Positions 1 to 10,711 of a stretch of DNA of 64,000 nucleotides are shown one piece after another. The notes below the pieces were generated by a model, which worked only from the letters and a program-made list of their open reading frames with translations, did no database searches and had not been told where the DNA came from. This DNA is from Lateolabrax maculatus (taxonomy: Eukaryota; Chordata; Actinopteri; Acropomatiformes; Lateolabracidae): positions 28,397,001 to 28,461,000 of the forward strand of contig CM062209.1 in NCBI GenBank assembly GCA_031216445.1. The letters run 5' to 3'. Positions within the stretch are counted from its first letter, which is position 1. Each line of letters begins with the position of its first letter. The translations under genes were made by a program, and so were the position numbers.

Positions 1-213
1 TTCCGTATTGGCCATCTTGGATATTTACAAAGATACCTGAAAGGCGCACCTCTCTGTCAGTCATCATCTTAAACCTGCCTCATACTAGATAAACGCTTGT
101 GATTGGTTAGCCCGATAAAAGAGCAGGGAAATCAGTTTGAATGGGAGAGGGCCTAGGTGTATCTGCCAGAGCAAATGAAACATGAGCTCACAGATTCATC
201 TGGTTCACAGGCT
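1..213. repeat. Non-autonomous DNA transposon, end fragment cut by the window edge
   Basis: About 210 bases closely match the right-hand part of the element at 26282-26748: both share the stretch around GATAAACGCTTGTGATTGG, the GTTAGCCCGATAAA block and an end in CAGGCT. The left end lies outside the window. This is a dispersed repeat of fish type with no coding capacity; the superfamily is not proven, but the 8-bp target duplication of its sister copy suggests hAT. Confidence 0.7.
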
Positions 214-234
214 ATGTAGGAATAGGAATAGTTC

Positions 235-395
235 AACATTTAGGGAAATATGCTTATTTGCTTCTCCTAGAGATGGATAAGAAGACAGGTATCAATCTTA
301 TGTCTATGTATGTATTAAGTATGGATTTAGAGTCAGGACATGGTTAGCCTAGCTTTACATAAAGACTGGAAGCTGGGGAAATGTCCCTATAGGAC
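235..395. repeat. Dispersed fish repeat (TTAGCCTAGC...AAAGACTGGAA family)
   Basis: The stretch starting TAGGGAAATATGCTTATTTG and containing TAGCCTAGCTTTACATAAAG and GACTGGAAGCTGGGG matches a very common teleost dispersed repeat and is shared with 16445-16620 in this window. It lies just downstream (minus sense) of fbxw4 exon 2, so inside an fbxw4 intron. Confidence 0.6.
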
Positions 396-555
396 ATGTA
401 CTTCTCTAAAACCCAACACACATTTTCACATCATGTACAATATGTAAGCTCTGAATTCTCATTTTATACATATTCCATTTCTCATGTGTTACACTGCATG
501 TGGAGTAAGGTAGAAGTGTTTCAGCCTTTAAACAGTGTATAGGCAAATGACTCAC

Positions 556-655
556 TAACTTTGTTTTCCATTTGAGAGGAATAGCCCTTTTGCAGACCCC
601 ATCATACCAGTTTTGAGCTATCTTCACTCTCTCCTTCAGTGGAATGTGAGGATAT
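556..655 (-). CDS. fbxw4: fbxw4 coding exon 2
   Basis: One hundred bases, bounded by a CTGCAG acceptor (exon starts at 655) and a perfect GTGAGT donor (intron starts at 555). The first base completes an isoleucine codon begun in exon 1; it then encodes YPHIPLKERVKIAQNWYDG and a KWKTKL end. A second possible donor, GTTAGT, lies 6 bases earlier (minus sense); GTGAGT is stronger and fits the alignment with mammalian FBXW4. Confidence 0.9.
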
Positions 656-3071
656 CTGCAATGACAGTAACAGTTTAACATTACTACAACATTACTATGG
701 ATGTTGAAGGCTTAATGTTATAGTGGTAGTTATGAAAATACTTGAAATTGTATATTCTTTTAACAACAGTGGCTGCTGTATATTGCAAATATAACTTTGC
801 AGAACACAAACATTGTTTTAAACAGCTTAAACTCTCTCTGCTGTCAGTAAAATGTATAATTTTCCTTTTTCAGTGGTGACTCTTTTAAAACATCCCCAAA
901 ATTGAAAATTTTGAATGATTACATTCCAGTCACAGAAATAAACATGCTTTGTATCAAGAATACAATGCAGTAAAACATGTGTCAGGTTGTTTAAATGGTC
1001 AGAATTCACTCAAATTACAAAAAATATATTTTCTTAATTCCCTGTGTGATCAGGACCACGCTTAAACTGATACACACAGATTCTTAGTAGGGTTTGTGGT
1101 GAGTTGTAGGCCATGAAACAGCAAATAAAACAAAACTAGCATCAGTGTATAATAAGTCAGTATTTTTGGCACACAAACATGCTACCCATCACAGATATTT
1201 CATTTATACCTGATGTTAATGTTTCCTTATGCTAATAACTTGCATCTAATAAAGAACAATCCTGATTACCAAATAAATTTGATTACCAAATAAATTTGGT
1301 ACATTTCATAATTCATTTCATAACACACATTTCATAATGTCACTTTTAAATGCTTAGAGCACTTGTCAGAATGGGGTAGCTAGTAGGAACATGAACATAT
1401 TTGTGAAAATAGCTTAATGTATGGTCATTTAGTTTACAACATGCCATTGTCCTTCCATGTTATCTTCATAGATAAATACACATGGTTAAAGGCATTGTTT
1501 TACCTCTAAGAAAGAAAAACGTCCACAATGAAGAAGCAGGATCTTCACTTATTATCTCTACCTATGTGTATCCCAGCCTCTGAAATATTGATTGGAGTAA
1601 AGAAGTACACTTTTTCTGGTCATTAATGCAATCTATCTTTACTATCAAGACCTTATAATAGAAAAAGGCATTAACTCTGATAGACACTATATTCAATGGA
1701 GTTGTTGAAATTTATATTTTTTTTAAAGAATAAGATACAAATTTACATAACTTTTTTGAAAATAATGTGCAATGCAGCAAATTCTGTACTAGAAATTACA
1801 TGTGATAATCTAGTATCCTTTAACCATATAACTTGAACAACAGTACTAAATTGGGCTCATGCTTAGTGTATTATTGATAAGTGGAATCCCCATGTTCCAT
1901 TATTCACTGATTGGTATAAACACATCCAGCTTTCATGTGGGAAAACATTTAGATAATCCCAATGGATATTGAGAGGATGGGATACCACTTATTCCTCCAT
2001 ATACCAGAGGTTTTATCAAAATATTTCACTCACTATATCCAGACCTTACGGGACACATAATTCCAATCTCAAATGCCCGCTATTCCAATGAACATACTGA
2101 AAACATTGTTATCCTTTATTTCTTACAGTTCCTATAACACAGGAATTCACTAATCATGGAGATGTTGAAGCAAAAGATCCTAAGAAAATGACCAAAATAT
2201 GCTAACACGCCTTGTGTTATTCATAATATCTTCCTGTCCATGGATGGTAGAGACCTAAAATGTTGGCACAAATTAATAAAAGATTGTATTTGAAAAAATT
2301 AATGATTGATATCATATTGGTATTAGTATTGAGTTTGTAGTCCTACACTGAATATCACTCATCACAAATTTACGGCCATATAAAAAAAAATAAAATGGCA
2401 TGCATCCAACAACGTTTGGCTAGGAACAATACTTGTCAAGATATTGATGCCCAAACATGGCTTCCCAGATAAAACATTATCTGACATTACCTTGAAAATC
2501 GTATCTGATTTGGCAAGGAATGACCCTGGCGCAAAAAGGACACTATACCTTTCAGGTAACAGTAAAATATTCCCTAAATGGATGGAATGTGATAATTACT
2601 AACGAGTCCTTGACCCATTTACAGGTGTAAAATCAAACAGTGCTACTGGACCAGTAGCTGTGGCTCTCTTCCAATACGCGGTGGTTGTACACAGGAATTT
2701 AACCGACGAGCCACAAATAGCACACAACCGGTGCTAGCCAACGAGAAGGTCGCTGAAACAATGTGTCAGTAATGTGTTCAGTAAAGACTGTTCCTGCACA
2801 ATAACACAGTTTAGGCTAACGCTAAGCTAACAATACATATAACAATATACAGCAGGGTTTCCATCAGTGTGCGGCTGTTATCTTACATGTCCGTCCCATT
2901 CCGAGTAATTCCAGTGTTTAAAAACTCTTTAGCAATCTTCCTCCACACTGCGTCCCGGTTTACAAAGTGGTAAATAGTTTTACAAACTTGAGAGAGGCGA
3001 CTGAGAGATTTGTAGTCCAAATAAGACCAGATATGATAGAGAACATCCTCTGGCAGCTGGGATAACAGCAT
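556..3071 (-). CDS. fbxw4: F-box and WD repeat domain protein 4, first two coding exons (partial gene)
   Basis: FBXW4 is a substrate-recognition subunit of SCF ubiquitin ligases: the F-box binds SKP1 and C-terminal WD repeats bind substrate. Seen here are exon 1 (2887-3071, 61 codons plus 2 bases) and exon 2 (556-655, 1 plus 33 codons), joined by a phase-2 GT-AG intron. Exon 1 carries the F-box (about residues 5-48, LPEDVLYHIWSYLDYKSLSR) and ends LNTGITRNGTD. Exon 2 carries IPLKERVKIAQNW and IPLKWK. Across the junction the spacing equals that in mammalian FBXW4 (GTD, six residues, then a P-x-KERVK motif), which identifies the family. The start ATG at 3071 is the first ATG after an in-frame TAA; a GTG at 3107 is not a plausible eukaryotic start. 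The WD-repeat exons lie beyond the left edge. The head-to-tail arrangement with fgf8 (5' end of fbxw4 facing the 3' end of fgf8) is the conserved vertebrate one. Confidence 0.93.
656..2886 (-). other. fbxw4: fbxw4 intron 1
   Basis: 2.2 kb of AT-rich DNA between the two fbxw4 exons (donor GTAAGA at 2886, acceptor at 656-657). I see no further exon and no clear transposon. Fbxw4 introns are known to hold fgf8 enhancers in fish, but I cannot identify one here by eye. Confidence 0.8.
2887..3071 (-). CDS. fbxw4: fbxw4 coding exon 1 (F-box)
   Basis: Starts at ATG 3071 in a GCCATGC context and ends at a GTAAGA donor (phase 2). Encodes MLLSQ, then the F-box with its LP-E-LxxIxSYLD core, ending NTGITRNGTD. 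The protein starts almost directly at the F-box, shorter at the N terminus than the mammalian protein, which has an acidic/alanine-rich leader. Confidence 0.92.
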
Positions 3072-3340
3072 GGCCAGCCCTCTGACACTGCTGTTCCTTC
3101 CTCGCACACTTTATGTCCGGGTCTTGGCGGAATCTTGCCCCGCTGGCGATGATAGTTTGTAGAAACGGGTATTAAAAAAAGTAAACAACATTCCATCTTT
3201 CAGAGAGGAGCAGGGCAGAGAAAACAGGAAGCCATTCCAGCATAGTATTGACAGCTGAGGACGACGACGCTGCGTAACTGAACGTGATGACGTATTGTGA
3301 CGAGAGTAGCTGCGAGTTGTTTTACCTGGGAAGGCCTGAG
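3072..3340 (-). promoter_or_regulatory. fbxw4: Presumed fbxw4 promoter and 5' UTR
   Basis: More GC- and CpG-rich than the surrounding sequence, directly upstream of the fbxw4 start. It holds a CRE-like TGACGTA (3288-3294) next to GTGACG, a TGACAG (about 3249) and an AAGATGGAA YY1-like site on the minus strand (about 3190-3200). No TATA box is clear. The transcription start is not determined. Confidence 0.5.
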
Positions 3341-4160
3341 CATCACTCCAAAGCCTGTTCAGAGCAAAGCAAGTATCAAAGCAAAATCATCAAATATTTG
3401 TAAAAGTATTACTTTTTTGTGTGTGAAAGTGAAACGATAAAACATGGTAAAATAATGAGACAAGAACGGAATAATTAAGAGTAGAGCACACAACAAAATA
3501 TTAAGATAGTAAAACAATTAAGAACAAATAAAACGATATAAAGTGCATGGCACAAGTGCATGTCCAAATCCACTTTTGCTAGTTAAATGGCGCACACCCG
3601 GGGCACAAAGTAGTGTCTTAATTAATAATAGGTATCTTTGGGGCATAGCATGAATTAAACCAACCAGTGTCATCTCCCATTCCCTTTAAATGGTGTTTGG
3701 AGAAACGAGTCAGTCATGGAAGTAGTAAAATACAATGTGAATTAAAATGTCTAAATTAAATGCAATAATCCCTGCACAAAGCCAGTCAGTTTGCTTACGA
3801 GGTTACAGAGGGTTACAAGTCTTCTGCAAGCTGTTCCCTCAGTGCCTGTGCTGCTGCTGCTGGCGTATTTGGGTTCATTGGCATCAGCACGTGCAGTTCA
3901 GCATCACAAGTCCTGTAATGTCTCCTCATTTATATTTATAAAAGACAACCTCAATGTTATACAACACACAACATCTGAGTTTCTGTGTTTGTAACAAGCA
4001 GTGTACGTATGTTGTGCACCTGCCTATGTAGGCACATCTTACTATCTGAATAATGCCACCTTTAAATAGCAGGAAAATACTGCGCCATTGACTTTAGACC
4101 AGGATTTTGTTGGTCAGTCAGGTCCTATAGAAGGCGCTATAAACACTCGTGTGTAATTTT
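3341..4160. other. Intergenic, nothing recognised
   Basis: AT-rich unique-looking sequence with only short chance frames between the fbxw4 promoter and the first LINE fragment. Confidence 0.6.
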
Positions 4161-4164
4161 GGGA

Positions 4165-4440
4165 GTTATTGGAAATAGACCTATTCTGTTGTTTTCGGTA
4201 TGACGATGGGTTAGGTGTTCCTCACGGCTCCATCCTTGGCCCCCTGTTATTCTATATATTCATGCTGCCACTCAGACATATCATACTTAAACATAATATT
4301 CAGTACTATTGTTATGCAGATTACATGCAAATGGATGTACCACTTGGCGTTGGTATTGGCGGTGGGCATGGACAACGCTGACCACCCACCCTCCCTCTGG
4401 TTCTCTGGTGGATGAGCAGAGCAGCCTGGGTCAGTGGGGC
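4165..4440 (+). mobile_element. LINE reverse transcriptase fragment (CR1/L2 type)
   Basis: The frame contains GVPHGSILGPLLFYIFMLPL followed by YYCYADYMQMDVPL. These are the RT GVPQGSxLGPLLF and YADD motifs of CR1/L2-type LINEs; the catalytic YADD is changed to YADY. Only about 90 residues remain, with neither end, so it is a dead fragment. Confidence 0.8.
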
Positions 4441-4719
4441 TCTAACTTGTTATAACGTCATGTGTATACATATATGTGAATTAAGACTCTCTACACAAAC
4501 AGATATGCAATAATTACACATTATTAGATCTCTTTCTCTACACGCAGGACCCCAAACAGAAAACTTACGGCAGGCCAAGCACAACAATGCCAGGCATTTG
4601 TTGACATTAGCGGACTCCATTTCTAAGCTAATGTTAGTGTTGTCAACTTGGCAACTTTTCAGACCCTGTTAGTGCCCTGTCTGGTGGTGCTTGCAATACA
4701 CAATTTTATTATCATTATT

Positions 4720-5790
4720 ATTAAAAACATCACATGGACGAAGCTGGTGGTGGATGAAAGCCTGGACAGATGGGACACTGACGAGGGAACAGTGGTGGTT
4801 GATACCTGTAGGCAAACTGAAAGGGAGTCAGACCTGTGCTGGAAGTGGGTAGGGAGTTGTGGGCATATTTAACCCACAGTAGGTGCTTGCACCAGGAAAA
4901 GGTGTACTGGCAGGCGAGGCAATGGAGGTTTATATCCATCTCTTGATTAAAGCGCTCAGCCTAACAATTTGTCTGGTTATGGAAACCTGAGGAAAGACTG
5001 ACAGAAGCACCAACTAGTGACCAGAACTCCTCCCAGAACCAAGAAGTGAACTGTGGTCCCCGATCAAAAACAATGTCCCTGGGTAAACCATGGAGACACT
5101 TAACTCAAAATGATAACAGTGGGTTCTTTGGCTGAGGGGAGGTTAGGCAGGGGAATTAAGTGAGCAGAATAGAATCTGTCAACAATATTCAAATGTTACC
5201 TTCGGACAAAGGCACGTCCAGGGAGATGTGTGACCACTGGGGTTGAGATACTGGGCGAGGTTGAAGAAGAAGCGTGTCGAGTGACCTTGTTTTGTATACA
5301 CACCAGAAAGATAGTGATGAACTCCCCGATGTCTGCCACCAGCATCTCACAATTGCAAATGTCATAATTCAGCTGCACTGAAGATCATTTGCATAAAAAG
5401 AATGTAGGTGGAGTTTTTGGTTGATGGCCGAGTGCTGGGACAGCATGGCTCCCACCACCTCAGAAGCATCGACCTCAATGACAAACTGCAGTTTGGGATC
5501 TGGGAGGATCAGGATGGGAACTGATGTAAAGAGGAGTTTGGAAAGCCTGCTCAACTTGGGGGGACCACTGAAAAGAGGAGCCAAAAGAGGAAATGCAGAG
5601 GGGCAGCAACAGAATTGTAGATACGGTTAAATTGTCTATAGAAATTAGCAAACTCCAAAAAACTCTGCAGTTACTTGCACTGGGTTGGTGTAGGCCACTC
5701 TTGGGGTGCGGAGAGTGAATACAGACGTCCCATAGGCAGCAACGTCCCTGGTAAAAGGTCGATGGCACAGTCATAGTGTCTGTGTGGCGA
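4720..5790 (-). mobile_element. Degenerate Ty3/gypsy LTR retrotransposon, pol fragment
   Basis: Read on the minus strand, frames interrupted by shifts show in order: an RT entry motif YDCAIDLLPGT (about 5770), an RT thumb motif LQSFLEFANFYRQF (about 5670), an RNase H start FVIEVDASEVVGAMLSQ (about 5480), an integrase zinc-finger remnant (about 5310), the integrase core HGLPRDIVFDRGPQFTSWFW (about 5090) and LLWVKYAHNSLPTSSTGLTP (about 4880). The order RT-RNaseH-integrase marks Ty3/gypsy. The palm of the RT, including its catalytic aspartates, is missing between the first two motifs, and I could not find LTRs. Inactive. Confidence 0.85.
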
Positions 5791-6835
5791 CAAGGAAGTA
5801 GCTCAAGACTTGCTGAAAACCTCTTTTAGGGCCAAATGTTAAGGAGGCAACCCAGAAATATCTGGGAACTCAGGAGGTGAGTTATCAGATGGTGCAGGAG
5901 ACTGCAGATTTGAGGTATGCAGAATGGCAGATACTACCCCAACTAAAAATAATGCCAGTTGACCATTCTATGTGAGGGTTGTGTGTAACAAGCCAGGTGT
6001 CCCCAAGAACAACGGGTAACTGTGCTTATTGGGTGAAAACTAAATGTTCAAGATGGTTACCTGACATGACTTGTCTCATGGGGGTGGTGCAATATGTGAC
6101 AATATGTGACATATGTGAAGCCGATGGGCAAAGGCTGGCGCTCCAATGGGAGACACCTGGGTTGGAGTCTGCTCTGTTTATTCAGCCCAGATTGTAAGGT
6201 TCAGTATGCAGAGGTGTGGTCTGAAAAGCAGGACTCAGAGGCAGAACAGTTGAAAGCAATCAATTGTTGACTTGGTAAGTTCAAGGCAGTGCAAGAGGCA
6301 GACTGGCGGAACCGGGAATAGACGTTGGTCAGGACAGGCAGGCAGGAATGAAGGCTGGTATATATGCAGGGGAGCTAAAGAGGGAATGGGGAACCAGTGT
6401 GTATAAATGGTGATTTTTAAAATTGCCAGAAGCAACCATGACTTAGAATGTGAATTAAGATTTGCTTCCTTGTGAATTTTCATTGAGTTCAATGAGCACT
6501 CAGCCGGACATTCACATTCACATCTGAAAAACAAAAAAAAAAAAACTTTTAAACTTTCAGTTCACTGCAAATTTTATTTTTTAAATATAATTGACCTTGA
6601 AAAACTCAATCTTAACTCAACTAATTTGCTTTTTTCAGGGCTTTAAACTGTACTCGGTCTTCTTCTTGCTCTGTATTTATTTTAACTATTCATGTATTTT
6701 AACTTTTGCAGTATTTATCTCTCTTTTTTTAGACTCTTTTTTTAATTTTCTCATTTTGTTTGTGTATTTCTTTTGAACATTTTGTATGAGCAATGTTGGA
6801 GGGAGCCAGAAAACAATAATTTGCTTCCTAACGAC
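5791..6835. other. Intergenic, possible further gypsy remnant then AT-rich DNA
   Basis: 5791-6200 may be more of the degraded gypsy element (no motif I can name). 6400-6790 is A/T-rich with poly-A and poly-T runs. No gene seen. Confidence 0.5.
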
Positions 6836-6882
6836 TGCCTCACTGTAATGGTGGACAAATTAAGCACTTAAACTAACAATAA

Positions 6883-7120
6883 TCAATCAACAATCAACTG
6901 TAAATGTAATTATCTGAGGAACACCATGAGATGTAGTTGAAAGCCCTACAAAAAGATGTGCATCAGCTTTCCCTCCTCACCTCATATTGTGATTTTACAG
7001 ACATTGTGCAATAGAATGGCAGTGGGAACCAGCCAGTTCAGCCCAGAGGCCTTTTTATTCACTAAAACTGCCAAGATTGTGTCACGGTCAAATGACTACC
7101 AAAAGTTGATTGTTGATTGA
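6883..7120. repeat. Inverted repeat with 17-bp perfect arms
   Basis: TCAATCAACAATCAACT at 6883-6899 is exactly the reverse complement of 7104-7120, with weaker similarity beyond the arms (AAGC and TTAAG blocks). It may be the ends of an old short DNA transposon or a pair of PBX-like TGATTG sites. Confidence 0.6.
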
Positions 7121-9675
7121 CCATTTTGTGTGGCGCTTAACCATTTAGCATCAGTAGCATCAATTTGTGTTCATTCACATCATGTGGGTCCTCAAGCCTT
7201 CAGTTATGAGTGGCATCCCTGCATCTCTTTGATCAGCTGAGCACAACCGCACATAATTGAAATATGCAGATTGTTTTTCTTTCTTTCTTTTTTTAAGAGA
7301 CATGTCCCCTTGTTGAAAGCTGTGCTGTCAAAAAGACCATTTCTCAAACACTGGGCCGTCGAAAAAAATCATTTATGGTTGGCTTTCCAGCTAAACTGTC
7401 ATGACTAAAAGGCAATGAAGAGGTTGGGAGGAGGGATACTAGGACGGGAGGGGATGTGTGGGGGTTGCGGTGGGGGTGTTTCAAGGGGATATGGAAGGGG
7501 TGGGGGTAGTGGGGGTCTTCCCTTTTGATCTTTTTAGGGCAGCAAAGAGTGAGGGGGGCTCTGCCTGAGCTGGCAAACACATTTAGCTGGTAATTGTTCA
7601 GATCAGACTGACAATCAGTCTTGGAAATGCATGGACAAACAAAAGTTTACAGCTCCAATTGGAAAAGTCAACAGCTCTCGCATAAGGCCTGTACATAAAC
7701 AATGAAACTATTGAGCTGGAGCTTCACTTTGATCAGTTGTTTGCGTTTCAATTATCCAGCCTGGCTGGACTGGTGGCTTTTTTTAACACTGCTGATTGGG
7801 GGGCTTAGATTTATAGGTCTGCCTGTCATTTTTGATAGAGAATCCAGCCACATCCGAACATCCTCAGACAAGTACTACTTCTTATATATATGTATATAAG
7901 AACAAATACCAAAACACAAAGTGGATCAAGGGCATAAAAACCAACCAAACAATGAAACTAACAAACGTAACAACAGAAAGAGAGAAAGAAAAGGAAAATC
8001 AACACTACATCAATAATTGGGACAGAAGAAATAAGGTGATCAATGGAACAAACAACAAAAAGGAAAAATACTTAATTTTTAAATTGAATTAATACTGAGC
8101 ACTAACTGTTGAAAGGTAGCACTGAATTTATCGAATTTATCACTTTGAAAATCATCTGTATTTATGTGGTTTAAAAAAATATTCAAGTTACTTCAATTCA
8201 GTTTGCAATATTGTATACAAAAATATAAGAGGAAAAAAATCAAGTCACGCAGATTGGATTGATGAAATTCAGTCACCAAAATTCAAGAATTTGGACATCT
8301 AAGTTCCCAAGAATAAGCATTGAATGGCTTTTATAGAATTGATCTGTCCTCTATTCTCAGCTTACTGAAAGTTTCAGAGCATGTACAAGTGGCTGGAGGT
8401 TGCAAGTGCTTCTTGATGGGGACTGTTTCTGTGTCGGCTTGTGGCATTCGAAGCTGTTTAGGGAGTCAGGGTCGCGTTCTCTAGTCACCCCTGCTATTCT
8501 ATGGCCTCCACAGGGGGGTCGAGGCAGGGTTTAAATTGCTCCCTAAGCAAATGAAGAAGGTAGCTTTGTTTGTTTATCCAGGGTTAAGGATGATGGTTGT
8601 AGCTCAATAAAATGGATGAAAGCGATGTTACCCACCGTTTTTCTGCATTGGAATTGCTCCACATTTGCATGGCAGCACTGGCAACACAGAAGGTGTGATT
8701 TTTCCCACAAGCCAGTTCTTCTCTGAGGTTCAGTCTGGAAGCAGTGGTGGGGGCTGTATTGCAGAGGGCAGACTGTGACCCTAATTTAATCTATTTACAC
8801 AGAGTCTACTGGCCTTCCAGATGGTCTGCAAATCCTGGATTTGAGAAGCAACATCATAAACCCCTTGAGTCACCTGCAAAACTATAGTCTCTGTTTAAAA
8901 CTATCAAAATGGTATTTTATCACTTTCGCTATCAAGTTACATCATTGAGTTATCACAAAGCACTTGCTTTAATTGATTGATCTGGTGTCTTCAAGATCCT
9001 CTGTTAATCCAATGTGGAAGGAGTTAAGCAGATTAATGTCAAGTATTGTCAAGACCTTTTAATTCAGTGCTTTGGGTTAGACAGGTCAGGATTAACTAGT
9101 GAGGGAACAGAAAGCAGAAAAGAAATGTAGGGTCACAAAAGATAATTTTATGGAAATATATGGAAGTTTGATTTCCAATGAAAACAAATAAGCTATGAAG
9201 ATTAGCATGTATTATACATGTTGGGTAGATGATCCTTTCATGTATAAGAAGACATTACCAGAACACTGATGACACAGTAAGGGTAAACTAGAAAAAATTC
9301 AGTATTAAAGAGTATCATGTCCAAAAACCTAATTATCTTTCATTAAGAATTTACAGCAAATATGAAAACTTTACACTAGAATTACCTACCAGTCCTCTGT
9401 CCTTTGTTATATAGTTGAAACACTAACCCGAATCCTTAGTATCCTTGCTCAAAAATAATACCACATTATGTTTAGTGGAGGAAGAATTTCTAGGAAACCA
9501 ACATGTTGTATTTTGTATTATTTTACTGTGATAAATCATATCATGGATATTTCGTTTTTATTTGGGTGGAAACTGAAATTGGTCTCTTCCTGTTATGTTA
9601 AGAAATGGCTGCATTTCTAAAAGAAGAGAATAGCATGACGGACAGAAGAAATAAAAATGCATATTGTATCAGCTA
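7121..9675. promoter_or_regulatory. Unique noncoding DNA with candidate fgf8 enhancer segments
   Basis: No gene and no clear transposon in 2.5 kb downstream of fgf8. Sites seen: two CTTTGATC TCF/LEF-type motifs followed by AG (7227-7234 and 7727-7734), AAACAATG SOX-like (about 7698), an ATTTGCAT octamer-like site (about 8662) and a TTTAATTGATTGATC homeodomain/PBX-like stretch (about 8969). Conservation cannot be judged from one sequence, so the enhancer role is inference from motif content and the known fgf8-fbxw4 regulatory block. Confidence 0.35.
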
Positions 9676-10703
9676 GAGAGCTGCAATGGTAAGTTGATTA
9701 ATCAATTAGTTGATTGACAGAAAATTAATTGCCAACTATTTTGATAATTAATTAATTGTTTTTGAATATTTTTTGGCTGGTCCACAATTTACACTCGGAG
9801 ATCTGTCCCTGACTAACTGACTGATTGACTGACTGACAGAAGGACTTTTCCCCATTGGCTGTTGCTCTTTCAAAATGAATCAGTTCTCTATTACTCCATC
9901 TTAGCGACTTGTTGCAGTTGTGTGTTAAGACAACATACAGTTTGGCTGGGACATTTGACACATACACCTGCTGTGATTGAAACAGGACAATAATACTTTA
10001 AATCAATAAAGTTATGACAAGCTGTGGCCTTAAAATGAACACAGGCTGCAGTCTAACTGCTTTTTTTCTTCCATCTTTCCAGCTCAGAGGTGGAGTACCA
10101 TACTACAGGAACCTCTGGAACAATTATATAAAATAATACAACCTGAACTCATCAACATATTGTAAAGAATTACACCTAACATTGTTTTCCGTGGGATTTT
10201 CACTCCTTTCCTAACAACCCAACTGCATTTTCTTTTATATTTAACCTTTCACCTTAAACTGTGTAATACAGTATACTCACTGATTACTAAACTTTACCAT
10301 TTACTATTACTGAGCATCATTTACTTCATTATTAATTCTCTTTCAAATCAAACATCTTCAGATATATGTGGGAAATGTTCAAATGTATCCTAACCATGTC
10401 ATGTGAGCTGTTATTTCCGTACACTTAAAGACCAGATATTACTGGGACTACAGAAGATTGCAGATTAACATCTAATATCCAGGAGTTCACATTATAGACA
10501 CCACCACTGACTACCTTAAATCGTCAATTGTTTTTGTCTTTTGTGGTAGTAAACTAAACTCTCTTTGAAGACGTCACCTTGGGCTTTAAGAAATTATGAT
10601 GGAATTACCCTTTTATGACATTTCATAGACCAAACAATAAATTAATCTAGAAAATAATCGACAGATTTATTGATAATGAAAATATTTTTTTGTTGCAGCT
10701 TTA
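9676..10703. mobile_element. Non-autonomous hAT-like DNA transposon
   Basis: The left end GAGAGCTGCAATGG and the inverted right end (TAAAGCTGCAAC read on minus) form short terminal inverted repeats typical of a very common fish element whose ends contain ATTAATC-rich tracts. It is flanked by near-identical 8-bp direct repeats: ATCAGCTA at 9668-9675 and ATCAGCTG at 10704-10711. No transposase is encoded. Confidence 0.75.
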
Positions 10704-10711
10704 ATCAGCTG

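Noticed and set aside
3072..3107. Longer fbxw4 N terminus starting at 3107
   Set aside because: The codon at 3107 is GTG, and an in-frame TAA lies just upstream; ATG at 3071 is the proper start.
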